The position numbers and the translations under genes were made by a program. A DNA stretch of 64,000 nt from Mycogone perniciosa (taxonomy: Eukaryota > Ascomycota > Sordariomycetes > Hypocreales > Hypocreaceae). The DNA is taken from assembly GCA_025331125.1 (NCBI GenBank), contig JAOALB010000102.1, positions 1-64,000 on the forward strand, written 5' to 3'. Below, piece after piece: positions 12,601 to 25,000 of this stretch (the stretch's first letter is position 1; each line of letters opens with the position of its first letter). The notes below the pieces were generated by a model. The model searched no databases and had not been told where the DNA came from. It was given only the letters and a program-made list of their open reading frames with translations.

Positions 12601-14761
12601 TTTTTCTTTTTTAATTTTAATAATTCTTTTAATTATTAATTACTATCCCTTTATACTATATAAATCTTTTCTTAATTTAATTAATTTTTAATAAAAGATT
12701 AATTTCACTGCTTAAGTAATATATTTTAATACTTTAATGTTAATTAAAGCTTTATTTAAATTCTAAAAGTACTTTAAAATATAATGTTAAACTTTAAATA
12801 ATACTTTTTTATTATTATATATAGATTCTAATTTTTATATTATAATATTATTTAACAATAATATATTAAACTTATAATATTAAATTTATAGTATTTATTA
12901 AAAGAGTATAATCTTTTAAAAGGCTAATAAAGCTTATGAATATAGTTATATTTTAACTTTCTTTATTAAAAAAGATTTAATTATAGCTTAAAAAAAGTCT
13001 AGTAATAATAGTATTATATAGCCTATAAAATCTTTATTAAATTAATTAGCGCTTAAAGGAATAAAGGTATTTTTAATAATTACTTTATTTATTTATATAA
13101 TAGAATTAATAAAGTAAAAGCAGCTATTTCTCTTTTATATTAAAAAGAATTTATTCCTATATAGCCTATAGCCCTCTTTTAAAAGGCCTTTTTTAATATA
13201 AACTTATAATAAGTTAATTACCTTTTTCTTTATCCTTTTAAAAATTAAAATACTGCTGCTTTATTAGGCATTATATTTTATTATATAAACAGTCTATAAT
13301 AAGGCGATTTTAAAGTTTAGCTTTTTATATTTTATAAAACTTTAAAAAAGTATTTTTTCTTTATTCTTCAAGATTTATATTAAAATTGCAGTCTTTTATA
13401 TTATAAGTTTCCTTTTTATTACTTTTAACATTATAGTTAATTAACTTAATATAAAGTTTAATTTAGGTTTAATTAATAAAAGCTTTAAAGTAATATAGCT
13501 AATAAAGGGAGTATTAAGGTTTAAATTATCTTTTACTGTATTTTATTTGTTTTATTTTTTATAAAGACTTTTAATAAAAATAGAATTATTAAATAGTATA
13601 TTATTTATTAGGTAGCCTTTTATATTTTTTTATATATAATATTAGTTTCAATTTACTTATACTTTTATATTCTCCTTTAAAATCTTTCCCTTTACTGTTT
13701 TATTTTTTAAAATTCTTTTACTATTTTCCTATTACTTTTATTTAATCTTTTAAATTATTAGCTAATATAAATTAAATTAAATCGTTTTCAATTTACTTTA
13801 ATAGTTAATATAAAACCTTTTCCTTGAAAGTAAACTAAAAGTTTTTCAAGCTTTTTTATATTTTATTAACTTTATATTTAAATATAACATTAATATTTAC
13901 TTTAGCTTTTAATTATATCATACTCTTATTTTATATTTTCATAAATTACTTTTATAGTTAGAGTAATAATTTAAATATTTTTTATTTTTTATGTTATATA
14001 TAAGTCTTTAATCTTAAATATATAATTAAATATTAATTATATAGCTTTAATAAATAATATTGTAAAGATAAAAGGCATTAAAAATTTATTTAATATAATA
14101 TAAGATTTAACTGCTACTTATAGATTACTTATATATATTTAAATAATGGTTTGTTTAATTATATTTATTTACTTATTATTTAATATAGTATTAACTATCT
14201 AATAAAGGTATACCTTTAAATTATACTTTATAGTTAATTAATTAAAAATAATATTTCCTTTTAATTTAAAATCTATGAATATCTTAATAAATATACTATT
14301 AAACTATTCTAGCTATATTTATATCTATAGTAAATTTCATCTATATTTAAAGATCTTTTTTATTTAAATTATATTCATTTAAACCATTTATTTGTATTTT
14401 TAATTTCCTTTATAGTTAATAGCAAAATTTAATTATTTTAATTTCTAAAAGTATACTTTTAATAATAATAAAGTATTTGAATTTTTAAGATTAATTAATA
14501 CTTTATTTAGAAATCCCTTTACTTATAAAACCTGCGAGATTATAATTTAAAAGGTTAACTTTATAGTAATTAAATAGTTTATATAATTAATTGTATATAT
14601 ATAGCTATTGCATTTAATTTCTTTAATAATCTTTCTTTTAAAAGGTATTTATAAATAAAGTTAAATATTATTGAATATAAAATAAACTTAAAGATAATTA
14701 AATTAATTTTCCTATAAAACTGTATTTTAGTAATACTTTATAATTTTATAATAAAATTAAC

Positions 14762-14855
14762 TTTTAAAGTATTTATAAGTTTTAAAATAATATTTAAAAG
14801 AGTATTAGTTTTAAAGTATTTATAAGTTTTAAAATAATCTTGGAAAGAGTATTAG
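14762..14855. repeat. Tandem duplication, 2 x 47 bp
   Basis: Two adjacent 47-base units begin TTTTAAAGTATTTATAAG. They differ mainly in the middle (ATTTAAAAGAG versus CTTGGAAAGAG), and the start of a third unit follows. This is a local duplication within the eroded retroelement. Confidence 0.85.
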
Positions 14856-15720
14856 TTTTAAATTTAATTATATTATTTAAAATTGCTGTTTAAATTAATA
14901 TTTTAGTATATTTTACCTTTAGTATCTTTTTTTTATTTTTAGCCGCTTTAATTCTGCCATTTTGATTATATTGCAGTTTAAATAGTATAGTTTTTAAAGT
15001 TATAAATATAAAGTTTAAATACTATTACTTTTCTTTAATTAACTGCTTTAATAAAGGCACTAATAGTTCTTTTTTAATTTATTTATTTACTTTATTAATT
15101 ATTTAAATGCATCTTTATCCTTTACTGATTATAAAGCTAATAAAAAGAGTTTAATTAAATAATCCTTTAATTAAGTTAATTTAATTATATTTATTTTAAA
15201 GTTCCTTTAAGGAATTTAGTTTAACTAAATTTATAGAAATAATTTTAATCTTTTTTATTTTCTTACTTTTTTATTTACTAGTAATAATTTAATCTTTATT
15301 TATAGAATATATAGTATTTATTATTAATCCCTTTATAGTGATTATATTTAACCTTTATAGCCCTTTAATTTTAAATATCCTTTTATACTTTATTTTCTTA
15401 TCAACTATATTAAAGAGTCTAATTTTATAAACGTTTAGTTTTTAATTTAAAAAGTTAAAAATCTTTTATAAATATTAAATGTAATAAAACTTTATTTTAA
15501 AATTTAAATAGTTTTATTTAAAATACTAGTATTTTTTATATATAAGTTTGAATAGTTATAATTAATATAATAAATTAAGTTAAAATTAAATAATTTTATA
15601 GGCCTATTTAAGCTCTTTTTACTGTTAGGTTATATATTATAAACCTATAAGCTTTATTATAGGCTACTTTAATATCCTTCTAAGAAAAATAGGTTTTATT
15701 TGTATTATATTAATAATATT

Positions 15721-15788
15721 TTATATTAAATATTTAATATATGATTATATTAAATATTTAATACATTATTATATCAAATGCTTATTAT
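15721..15788. repeat. Short tandem repeat, about 25-bp unit
   Basis: There are about three copies of a TATATTAAATATTTAATA-type unit, the last one diverged. It is a minor repeat inside the eroded block. Confidence 0.6.
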
Positions 15789-17869
15789 TTTAATATTATT
15801 AATGGCAAGTAGTAAAATAATAAATGTTTATTTAGGTTTAGTACTACCTATAGTAATATAATAATATTCTTTTTCTTTTAAATTTATTAATTTTCTTTTT
15901 TATTAAAAAAGCTAAATTACTAGTTTAATATACTTTTTACATAAAGTATTTTGATTTTTCAACTATAAAGTTATAGCTAGTTTTATAGGCTTAAACTACT
16001 ATCTTTTTTATCTTTTTATACCCAAATTTAATTTTAACTTAAATAACTTAAACATAGCTTTAGTTGTAAAATATATCTTTATAAATCTGTAAAAAAAAGC
16101 TTTTTAAATATTGGATTTTATGAATATTTGATTATAAAGAAATATTAAAATTTTAACATAAATTAATTCTTTAAAATTAGTAATTTCTTTAATCTTTTTA
16201 AAGGCTATTATTAATTAAAGTAACTATAATAATATTACTTTAATAATAGTATAAAAATATAATATTACTGCCTTTTAACTATTTTTATTAAGCTTTTAAT
16301 AAAAGTATTAATATTAAACTAATTAATCTATTCTAAATTATATTTTATTAGGCTTATAGTAATAAAGATTTTAACGCTATATAGTATATAACTTTAATTA
16401 TTTTTTATTATATTATTTATAACATTATATAAACTTCTTCTTAATTTTATTTTCGCTAATACCTTTTTTAATAAAGATTTAAATGATTTTCTATTTTTTT
16501 AGTTTTATATATAGTTTCAACTACTTTTTTTAATCTTTTATTAAAGTTCTTTAATTCCTTATCTTCTATTTATAGTTCTTTAAAAGCCAAAATATATTCT
16601 GACTATTAAATCTATTAATAAAACTAATCTTTACAAATAGCTTTATTTTTTAAATATTTTAAAAGCCTAAATAAAGAAACGGAACTTTTAAAAATATATT
16701 GTTTTATACTTTATTAAAAAGCTTAATTCTTCCTTAACCTTTATTACAGCAGTTTAAATGGTATTAATATGAAGTTAAGTATATAACTAAATAATTCCTT
16801 TAATTAAAGGTTTAAAGGAAAGCTTAAGTTTAGTATTTTAATATTTAAAAGTTATTTATTTGCTTTTAATTCTTTTATTTAAAGTTAAAATAAATTATTA
16901 AAGTTTTAACTAAATAGTCCTTTAATAATTAAATGCCTTTTCTTCCTTTAATTAACGTTATTTAACTTAAATCGTTAACCTTTAAAGGTATATTCCATTT
17001 TTAAAAAGAGGATATATTCTTTTAATAAAAGGGCTATAGTAAAATATTTCTTTAAATTAAAAAAAGCTTTTATTTATTTATTTACAAAAATAAAATTAGC
17101 TATTTCTTTAAAGATACTTTCCTTTATGAATATTAACTTTATAGTATTAAATATTTGCCTTTTTTAACTTTCCTTTAAATAGCTTTAATATAAATAAAGG
17201 TAATTTATATACTAGAGATTATAAAAGAGGTAAAGATAGTATTTTTATTAAAATTTAAAGAAAGTCTAGCTAGGAATATTCATAAAACTAAAATAATATT
17301 TTTATATTAAATAATTAAATAATTAATCTATTAACGGTTTATAATTATTTTATTAATGAATTTACTAGGTTATAAGTAACAGAAAATTTATAGTAGTATA
17401 TTGTTAATTTAAAGGGGATGATATTATATAAAGCTAATTGTTGAATTTATATATTTACTTTTACTATATTAATAGGTCTTTTAATAATTTCCTTTAACCT
17501 TTTAGCCTTTTATTTATATATATTATAGGCTAATAGTTTTTTAAAATTCTACTCCTTTATTATATTTTAATGTATTATACCTAACTTAATTAATCTTGAT
17601 TTTTATATTTTAGAAATTGCAATTAAATAACTTATATTTTTAAAGTTTAATATTATACTAATCTATATTAATCAACTATGTAAAGGGGGCTTTAAGCCAT
17701 TGCCTCTAGCTAATTATTTTATGTTTAGCTAGAAACTTATTAAAGCTAGCTTATAATTTTATTAATAGTTTAATAAAAATAACTTTTAATAGCAGTATAA
17801 AAGTGCCTTTAATAATTGCTTTTTAGGGTATAATCCTTAAGATTTCCCCCTATCTTAATTGCTAGTTTA

Positions 17870-18262
17870 ATTAACAGGGAATTAGTACTTTAAATATATA
17901 TATATATATATATATTAACAATAACCTAAATAAAGCGCAGGAACTACACTTATAATAAAACTATAAACCTGCAGTTAAATACTATAAGGATTAAAAGATA
18001 CTGTAAATTATTTAATTATACTATCTATAGCTAAAAGCAATTAATACTTACCTCTTTATACCTTAGCGGCTATAGAATTGTAAGTAAAGTAATATATTAA
18101 AAGAGAATATAGGTTACTTTTTATTAAATTAAGTTTATTTATTTTATTTTTATACTTTTATACTTTTTTAATTTAATAGTTATTTAAATAAGTAACCGAC
18201 TTATCTTAAGTAAGCTAAATAAAAAGGAGTATAAATATATTAAGTATATTAGTTACCTTTAA
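17870..18262. repeat. About 390-bp LTR, family G, copy 2
   Basis: This is the same sequence as 6282-6676 and in the same orientation, including the GGGAATTAGTACTTT start, AATAACCTAAATAAAG, GCAGGAACTACAC and AAAGATACTGTAAATTATTT. Its end abuts the Copia-family LTR that starts near 18260, so one element inserted at the border of the other, or the two share a few bases. The boundary is approximate. Confidence 0.65.
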
Positions 18263-18532
18263 TAAATTAGGTAGGCTAAGGACCTACTGCTTATTAGCGC
18301 TTATTAACGCTAAGGAACCTTTATTTACTTATATAGTTAATTTAAGTTAATATATATATTATATAAGTAATATATTAAACTATATAAGCGCTTATAATAT
18401 ATATATTTTACCTTTTCCTTTATATTAGCTATATATGTATATAGTAAAGCTATTATAGTATATTCTTTAATAAAATTAAACTTTATTACCTATCTTTTAA
18501 TACTTTATGTAACTATACTGCGCTTTATTATA
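18260..18532 (+). repeat. Copia-family LTR, copy D1 (273 bp), solo or 3' LTR
   Basis: It carries the family signature AGGCTAAGGACCTACTGC, the TTAGCGCTTATTAACGCTAAGG block, the central CCTTTTCCTTTATATTAGC block and the CTATACTGCGC end. Its length matches the copies at 21796 (271) and 61224 (274). The sequence after it does not match the internal start seen after the other two copies, so it is a solo or 3' LTR. No target-site duplication was recognised. Confidence 0.75.
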
Positions 18533-19041
18533 AGAAATATATAGAATTTATATATAATACAATTATATTATTACTTTAAATAAACCTTCTTAAAATATAT
18601 AATTTCTATTTTATTATTAAGTAAATATTTATATAGTTTTAAAAATAGTTTTTAAAAGTTATTTTATTATATATTTATAATATATATATTATATATATTT
18701 CTGTTTAAAAACTTTTAAAATATAAAAGGAAGCTATTTATTTCTTTATATATAATATATTAATTTATTAAAAATAATACAAAGCCTTTCTTATTGTTTCT
18801 TCTAATATAAAATATTTATTTCTTTTATATTAAATTTAAAATTATTATTATTAATTATATTAATTATATTAATATAAGGAAATATAGTATTATATTTGAA
18901 ACTATTTATAAGCAATTATGAAAAATAAATATATAAAGTGCAGATTAAAAGGAAAGAAAGGAAGGAAAGAACGAAGGGAATAATATACTATTTATTATAT
19001 ATTAAATGCCGCCGCCTTAGTTAAAAAAGAATATGTCCTTG
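18533..19041. other. A+T-rich spacer with a repeat shared with 21.58 kb
   Basis: Mostly eroded sequence. The segment 18938-19008 (TATATAAAGTGCAGATTAAAAG, then a GGAAAG-rich run, then ACTATTTATTATATATTA) has a counterpart at 21583-21652. The Pogo element and the GC-rich segment therefore lie between two related direct repeats. Confidence 0.5.
18938..19008 (+). repeat. Direct repeat flanking the Pogo/GC-rich segment, left copy
   Basis: It contains TATATAAAGTG, a purine-rich GGAAAGAAAGGAAGGAA run and TATACTATTTATTATATATTA. The right copy at 21583-21652 has the same order of blocks. The pair may be LTR remnants, or two pieces of one repeat separated by insertion. Confidence 0.5.
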
Positions 19042-19043
19042 TA

Positions 19044-20885
19044 AGTCAGACCCCCTATTTTCCCGCTACCCCTAGTTTCCCACTACCGTAAAAGGAATTG
19101 GAACACTATATAATACCATTAATTACAATACAATCATAAAGTCAAGATATTTATATTTTAGTGTTTTCTACTATATTTAAAGCTGCTATTTAAGGTATAT
19201 TTTCTTAAATCTGAAATTCTCTATTAATACTATAACTATAGCTAGTTTAAGCTTAGTATAGGTCTCTATTACCTCTTTAACTTAGGTAAACCGTTTATTA
19301 GGATTTTTATTAACTTTCTGTCTTTTCTGTAGTTATAAATAGTTAACTTAAAGTAGAAGATGCTTAATCTAGGCCTTAGCCGCTGCAAGCTTGGTGTTCT
19401 ATTAATTTAAACCCCTATTAACTTTCTAAAATAAAAGCTATATAGTTTTATTAACTCGAATATTTATTATAGTATTGTAAATAAAGTCTTAGACTTAACT
19501 AGACTACTATAATATTAAAAGAAGACTATAATTAATTGTTTCCCTTATAGTTTAGGTTACTATCATAATTAATATTTATAGTAGTATTAAGTTATTTATA
19601 ACTATAAGGTTTATTAATAACTTAGCTATATTTTCTAGCTATAGTTTTAATTTAAACTATCCTACTTTAATATTCCTATTTATTAAAGCTGCAGTTTTTA
19701 TTAAAGTATAATAATAAAAAAACCCTGCTTTATTAATTAATATAAAATTATTATATTTAACAAATATAATTTTATAGTAATATGTACTTTTTATAAGCTT
19801 AAGAACTAAAGTATTAAAAGGCTAGAGAATATAGGAAAAATATAGCAGTAAAAATAAAAGATAAGTATTATTTTAATAGTATTTATAAAGAAAACTATTA
19901 GTAAAATAACTTTTATAACTATTAATAATTAAAAGTTACTTCCTTTTCTATATTAGCTTAATTTAAAAAACAAAAACCTTTTTAAACTATTTTAAATTAA
20001 TTAAATTACTAGTTTAACCTTTCTTTAATAATAAAAAGTTTTAATTTTTAATTAAAGAATTAAGTTTGTAAAGAAACTATTATTATTAAATAATTATTCC
20101 TTTAAGAATAACTAATAGTTTAATAGCCTAGCCTATTATTAAAATATACTTAATAATTATAGTCTAAAACCTTAATCTAAGCTATTTCTTTATAATAGCT
20201 ATCTTTTATAAGTTCTTAAATACTAGGCTATTATATTTATAGCCTTTAGGAATCCCTATTTTATTTATATTATATTGATTTTCAAGGCTAATAGCTTAAA
20301 CTATAAACAGCTTTAAAAGCTTAAAGAATCCTTTAATTCTTTTTAATTAAAGTATTATTAATTTATATTAAATTTATTAACCTGCCTTTTAATATTTTAA
20401 TTTCTGGATTATAGCGTAAAAAACTATAAACCTAGTATTTACTAAGTAGTTTTATATCGCTACTAGCTTTAAGTATTTTTATTACAAAAAGTTTAAGCTG
20501 TTAATAGGTTAAGGGATACCTTAAGGCAGTTTAGTTTAAAATTTATTGGCAGAGATAATTTTCCTGCTCTTTAGCAAGCCTTTACTGGGATTTGTAAGCA
20601 ATTTTCTAGGGTATAGCACCGTTTAATTGGTCTTAGAGTATTCTTTATAGAATTCCCTAGCGTTATAAAGCTTTTCGCTGACTTATACTATTATTAATCT
20701 ATTTAAGCGCGTTTTGAACGCTTTCTTTTATATATTTGGGCATTATAATAATAGAAATACTTTTATTAAAAAAAACGATATAAAGGCGTAAATGAAAGCG
20801 ATCGCGATGTTGTGGTGTTGGTGTTGAATTGGAATGATAAAGGTGGCGGGAAACTAGGGGTGGCGGGAAAATGGGTGGTCTGGCT
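19044..20885 (-). mobile_element. Fot1/Pogo-type DNA transposon (Tc1/mariner superfamily), 1842 bp, with TIRs and TA target duplication
   Basis: The ends are inverted repeats of about 45 bases: AGTCAGACCCCCTATTTTCC at the left, and on the opposite strand AGCCAGACCACCCATTTTCC at the right. Both are followed by the CCCGCYACCCCTAGTTTCCC block. A TA dinucleotide flanks each end (19042-19043 and 20886-20887), the usual target duplication of this superfamily. A decayed transposase lies between them on the minus strand. Total length and gene position fit a full-length Fot1/Pogo element. The TIRs are much less eroded than the coding part. Confidence 0.9.
19110..20743 (-). pseudogene. Pogo-type DDE transposase, destroyed by point mutations
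   Basis: The reading starts at the ATG at 20743 with MPKYIKESVQNALK, a typical opening of the Pogo helix-turn-helix DNA-binding part, and continues in one frame interrupted by many TAA/TAG codons. Around 20249-20285 the frame reads NQYNINKIG where the family has NQYN-x-DETG. The first catalytic Asp has become Asn, Glu has become Lys and Thr has become Ile, all explained by G-to-A or C-to-T changes. Next come readings matching the usual '...IKKQLR.R..TIIE.I.ATGRAIKPL' region. The end near 19110 is estimated from family length. The product would have cut and joined transposon ends in the nucleus; it is now non-functional. Confidence 0.85.
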
Positions 20886-20887
20886 TA

Positions 20888-21575
20888 TTCCCTTAACCGA
20901 ATTCCTGACCGAATTGCTGCCTTAGTCTTGGAATAGGGCCTGTAACGCGTTGTCGAATAGGGGCCGTGGCGCGTTATCGAATGTGTCTTGGAGCAGGGGC
21001 CACAACGCGTTCTTGAACTGGTGTTGGAAAAGGGGCCACAACACATCATTGCTGCTGGGTCTGCTTAGCCAGGCCAGCTAGGCTCAAGGAGTATTAATTC
21101 TAAAGGTGGAAGAAAAGCTGATTCCGTATATAGAAAAGGACTTTGTAGCTCCCACAGGTCCGGCGTTGACGATCAACCTGATATAGGTGCCATAGCCGTT
21201 GATGTTCGGCTTTATCGAGTTGATCGGTTGGAATCATTGAGAATCCAATTTAAGGAAAATCGTAAAAAAAGAGAACGTCGCTTGATAAGGAAATGGCTGA
21301 AAGGCCTAGTAAAAGGAACAGCTGTACGGAGTAAATCGTCTTGGAAGCGGCGTGGTCTTGCGAGGGAAATAGCAAAAACTAGGATTAATGCGGTTTGGTT
21401 TGGCGATTTGGTTTAGCGATTTGGTTAGCAGGTGAGTTGGCCGCTTTGTCTGCAGAGGCTTTCTTGTTTGCTGGAAGGAAATGCCGAGATGGTTGCTATT
21501 TAGTTGCTAGTGTGGTTGGCAGTATAGTGCGTATATAAAGGTCTTGCGATTAAAAAACGCTTTAAGTTGCTACTA
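20888..21575. other. GC-richer segment of unknown nature with degenerate tandem repeats
   Basis: About 690 bases of normal to high GC are stranded inside the eroded block, directly right of the Pogo element. It starts with CCGAATTCCTGACCGAATTGCTGCC-like repetition, then has four degenerate units of about 35 bases (20926-21058). A later part (21391-21432) repeats GGCGATTTGGTTT. An open frame of 62 codons (21228-21416) is Lys/Arg-rich and has no recognisable motif. I see no match elsewhere in the window, which would explain its escape from RIP if it is single-copy. Confidence 0.55.
20926..21058. repeat. Degenerate tandem repeat, about 4 x 35 bp
   Basis: The units follow the pattern TCTTGGAAYAGGGGCC, then a short spacer with ACGCGTT, then CTTGAA or TCGAAT. 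Unit lengths vary and the copies are imperfect. ACGCGTT or GCGCGTT occurs in three of the four units. Confidence 0.7.
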
Positions 21576-21582
21576 TTTAATA

Positions 21583-21652
21583 TATAAAGTGTGGATAAAG
21601 GAGAAAGAGAGGAAGGAAGGAAGAAAACAGATAGTATGCTATTTATCATATA
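21583..21652 (+). repeat. Direct repeat flanking the Pogo/GC-rich segment, right copy
   Basis: This is the counterpart of 18938-19008: TATATAAAGTGTGGATAAAGG, a GAGAGGAAGGAAGGAAG run, then TATGCTATTTATCATATATTA. It is better preserved than the left copy. Confidence 0.5.
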
Positions 21653-21795
21653 TTAATAAATGCTTTGAATTTATATAAAGTATTAAGGTTTATATTATAT
21701 AAATATCATTATTAAACTTTTATAATATATATTATAAACTTCTAACTATTATATAAATTTAATTTTATTTATACTATATTTTATATATAAATTAA

Positions 21796-22066
21796 TATTA
21801 GCTTAAGTAGGCTAAGGACCTACTGCTTATTAACGCTTATTAATATTAGGGAGCTTTTATTTATTTATATAGTAGATATAAGTTAATATATATATTGTAT
21901 AAGCAATATATTAAACTATATAAACGCTTATAATATATATATTTTACCTTTTCCTTTATATTAGCTATATATATATAGCAAAGCTATCATACTATATTCT
22001 TTAATAGACTTAAACTTTATTCCTATTTTCTTTATACTTTATATAGCTATACTGCACTCTATTATA
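21796..22066 (+). repeat. Copia-family 5' LTR, copy D2 (271 bp)
   Basis: It contains TAGGCTAAGGACCTACTGC, CCTTTTCCTTTATATTAGC and CTATACTGCACTC blocks in the order seen at 18260 and 61224. The sequence after it (GTTATAAGTCTAGGTTATAAC) matches the sequence after the 61224 copy, which marks the shared primer-binding/leader region and shows that this is a 5' LTR. Confidence 0.8.
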
Positions 22067-25000
22067 GTTATAAGTCTAGGTTATAACTTTAATTAAATTA
22101 CCAGAAATTTCCGTTTAATATTATTTTTTCCTTTACATTTTCTTTATTTTCGCTTTTATACTGCAAAGCCTATTTTTAATAATAAATAATATAAAAGATT
22201 TACTTTTCATAAAGTTTAAATTATTAAAGTAATAGATTAAATAAATAATTGTTTTTATAAATTATATAATTACTGCTAAAGTATAGAAAAAGATTAATTT
22301 AAATCTTTTTAAAAAGCTACGTAACTATTTCTTTACTTTTTTAGCGTTTACTTTTATATAAATAAAGGAAAAGGTAATTGTTAAATTGAAAGATAAAGCT
22401 AATATTAGTAACATTATGGGCTATTATAATAATTTACTTGAAAAGTATTAAAATACTAAAAATATAGATATAAAGAAAAGGAAGATTAAGATTATAATAT
22501 ATAGGTAAATTTAAAAGACTATTACCTATAACCTTTATAGCTTAGCTTTAATTAACTTAAAAGTAAAGTATTTATAGTTAATTAGTATAAATATAAATAA
22601 AGATAATAATAATAATGAAAATAATATATAGACTTAATTCTTTATTTATTAGATTATTAAAAAGCTTAGGTTATAGTTTTCTTTATATAAAGGAATAATT
22701 AAAAAAGAAATATATATCTTTGATAAATAGGTTTTATATAAGGCAATATATAAAAGTATAAAGCTAAAGGTATAGTATATAGATCAGTTATATACCTATA
22801 TATATACTATTTAATATAAACTTTTTAAAATTATAGGAATATCTTTTAAAATAATATTTTTAAAAGTTATTAAAGTTTATTATACTTTAAGCTTTATAAT
22901 CGACTATTAATATTATATAAATATATTAATTAAAAGCAGTAAATTGAAAAAGACTTTTACGTTTAATTAATATAATTTCTTTTTAAATAATATAAAAAAT
23001 ATAATATTTAATACTTAAAGAGTATATATAATATTTAGCAATTATTTAAATAATATAATATTAAACTATAATTTATATTTCAATATATTTACTAAGAAGG
23101 ATTATTTATATAGTTTTAAACATATATTTAAATGTTATTAAAATATAATAAAGTTTAAGCGATAATTATAAAAAAGGTAAATAGATGAATAAAATATAAA
23201 TTCTTTTTTAGTAAATAAATATAATTTCTATATACCTTTAAAAAAGTAAATAAGCTATTTTATATAAATAGCTTTTATAGAGGGGTATAATAAAGTATAG
23301 GTTTAACTTTTTATTTTTTACTATAAACCTTTATTTTTTTATATTACTTTTATATTTAAGTATTATAGTATAAGCAGTTTTATAACCTTTTCTTTACTTT
23401 TGAATATATATAATAAAGTATATATTGCAATAAAAAAAACTAATATATGACCCTTTATTAATATATTTTAATTTAAAATACCTTTAATATTTATATTTTA
23501 AGTATTTTAGCTTTAAAGTATTGAAAGTATTAATAAAGAATATTAAAAATATAACGATAAAAGAAATTAAATATATAAACTATAAATACTATACTTTAAT
23601 ATATATATTATAAATTATTTTATATAGACTATTTAATAAATAAATATTGAAACCTTTCTTTACAGTTTATTAAAGCCTTTAAAATTAACTATAAAAATAT
23701 AATACAAATAACTAGCTTTTAATACTTAAAGATAAAGATAATATATAGTTATATATATACTTTTTACTAAATAAAGAATATAATATTATGTTTAATACTT
23801 TTTAACGCTATAAATATAGTTAAAATGCAATATAATATCTTTATATATTATATTAAATAAAACGATAAAAGAGCTATAATAGTAATTAACGGTTTAATAT
23901 ACTATTAGCTTTAAATAAATAAAAAAAGAATAATCTTAAAGCTTTTACCTTTTTATACTTATAAGTTAAATAATATATTAAAACATATAAATTAAAAGTT
24001 TATAATTAAATTAATTAAAATACTTAACTATATTAATATTTTAAATAACCTATAACTTACAAGCGCTAAAGCAGTAATATATTTTATTAATATAAGCTAA
24101 TTATATATACTTTAAATAATATTATTAATTAATAAATTAAATTAATAGTTTTACAATTTTACTCTTTTTCCTATAAAAAAGCTTTCTGTAGATTTATAGC
24201 TAGATTAAAAGAGGATTTATACTTATAGCTATTACGCCTATATATTAAATAAAGACTATAAAGCTACCTAAATTAAAAAAGAACTTAAACTTAAAATTAA
24301 ACGCTTAATTGAATATCTTATTAAATATAATATGAATAATATATATTATATTTAATTACTTTATTTAATAACAGTAATTACTATAAGAAATATAAAGGTG
24401 AATAAAAACACTTTCTTTAATAGTAAAGAGGTAATTATAAATAGATTGACTATACTTTAATTAAATAAGCTATTTAAACAGGTTAAAGAAATAAAGTTAA
24501 AGTTTATATTCTTTTTTAATATTTATTTTTATAATAGAAAATAGTTTATTTAATAATAAAAAAGTAAAGAGTTTATTTATAAAGCTAAATAAGGTTTAAA
24601 GTATTACTATTAATTTAACAACTATTTAAATTAAACTATAAATATATTTAAAAAAGGCTTTTAAACTTTAAATATTAAAGGCTATTTTACAAAGGTTAAT
24701 TTATATAAATGAAATTAATATACTTATAATTAAATAAAGTAATACTTTTAAAAGTATATAATAACTCTTTAAAGAAAGCTTAAAAGTAAAAGAATAGTCT
24801 TTAATATTAGACGGATAATAATTAATATAAAATAATTATCTATAAAGGCTAAAAGTAAATTAATATAATAAAGACTTATGTACTTTTATAATAAAAAAGT
24901 AAAGTTTTAAAAGAAAAGATTTATAAAAAAGTTTAATAAATATCTTTTAATATATAAAATGAAAATATATACTTTAAATATTAGTTTTAAGGATAATAAA

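Larger units (their letters stand above)
6677..17869 (-). mobile_element. Interior of a large LTR element bounded by family G LTRs (inferred), strongly RIP-eroded
   Basis: About 11.2 kb of A+T-rich sequence lies between two same-orientation LTRs. The minus-strand sense is inferred only from the purine tract beside the left LTR. No domain could be read with confidence. The length is large for a Gypsy element, so other decayed insertions are probably nested inside. Tandem duplications at 14762-14855 and about 15721-15788 are noted separately. Confidence 0.4.

Noticed and set aside
21228..21416. 62-codon Lys/Arg-rich frame in the GC-rich segment
   Set aside because: No motif, partner or start context; kept only as part of the unexplained segment.
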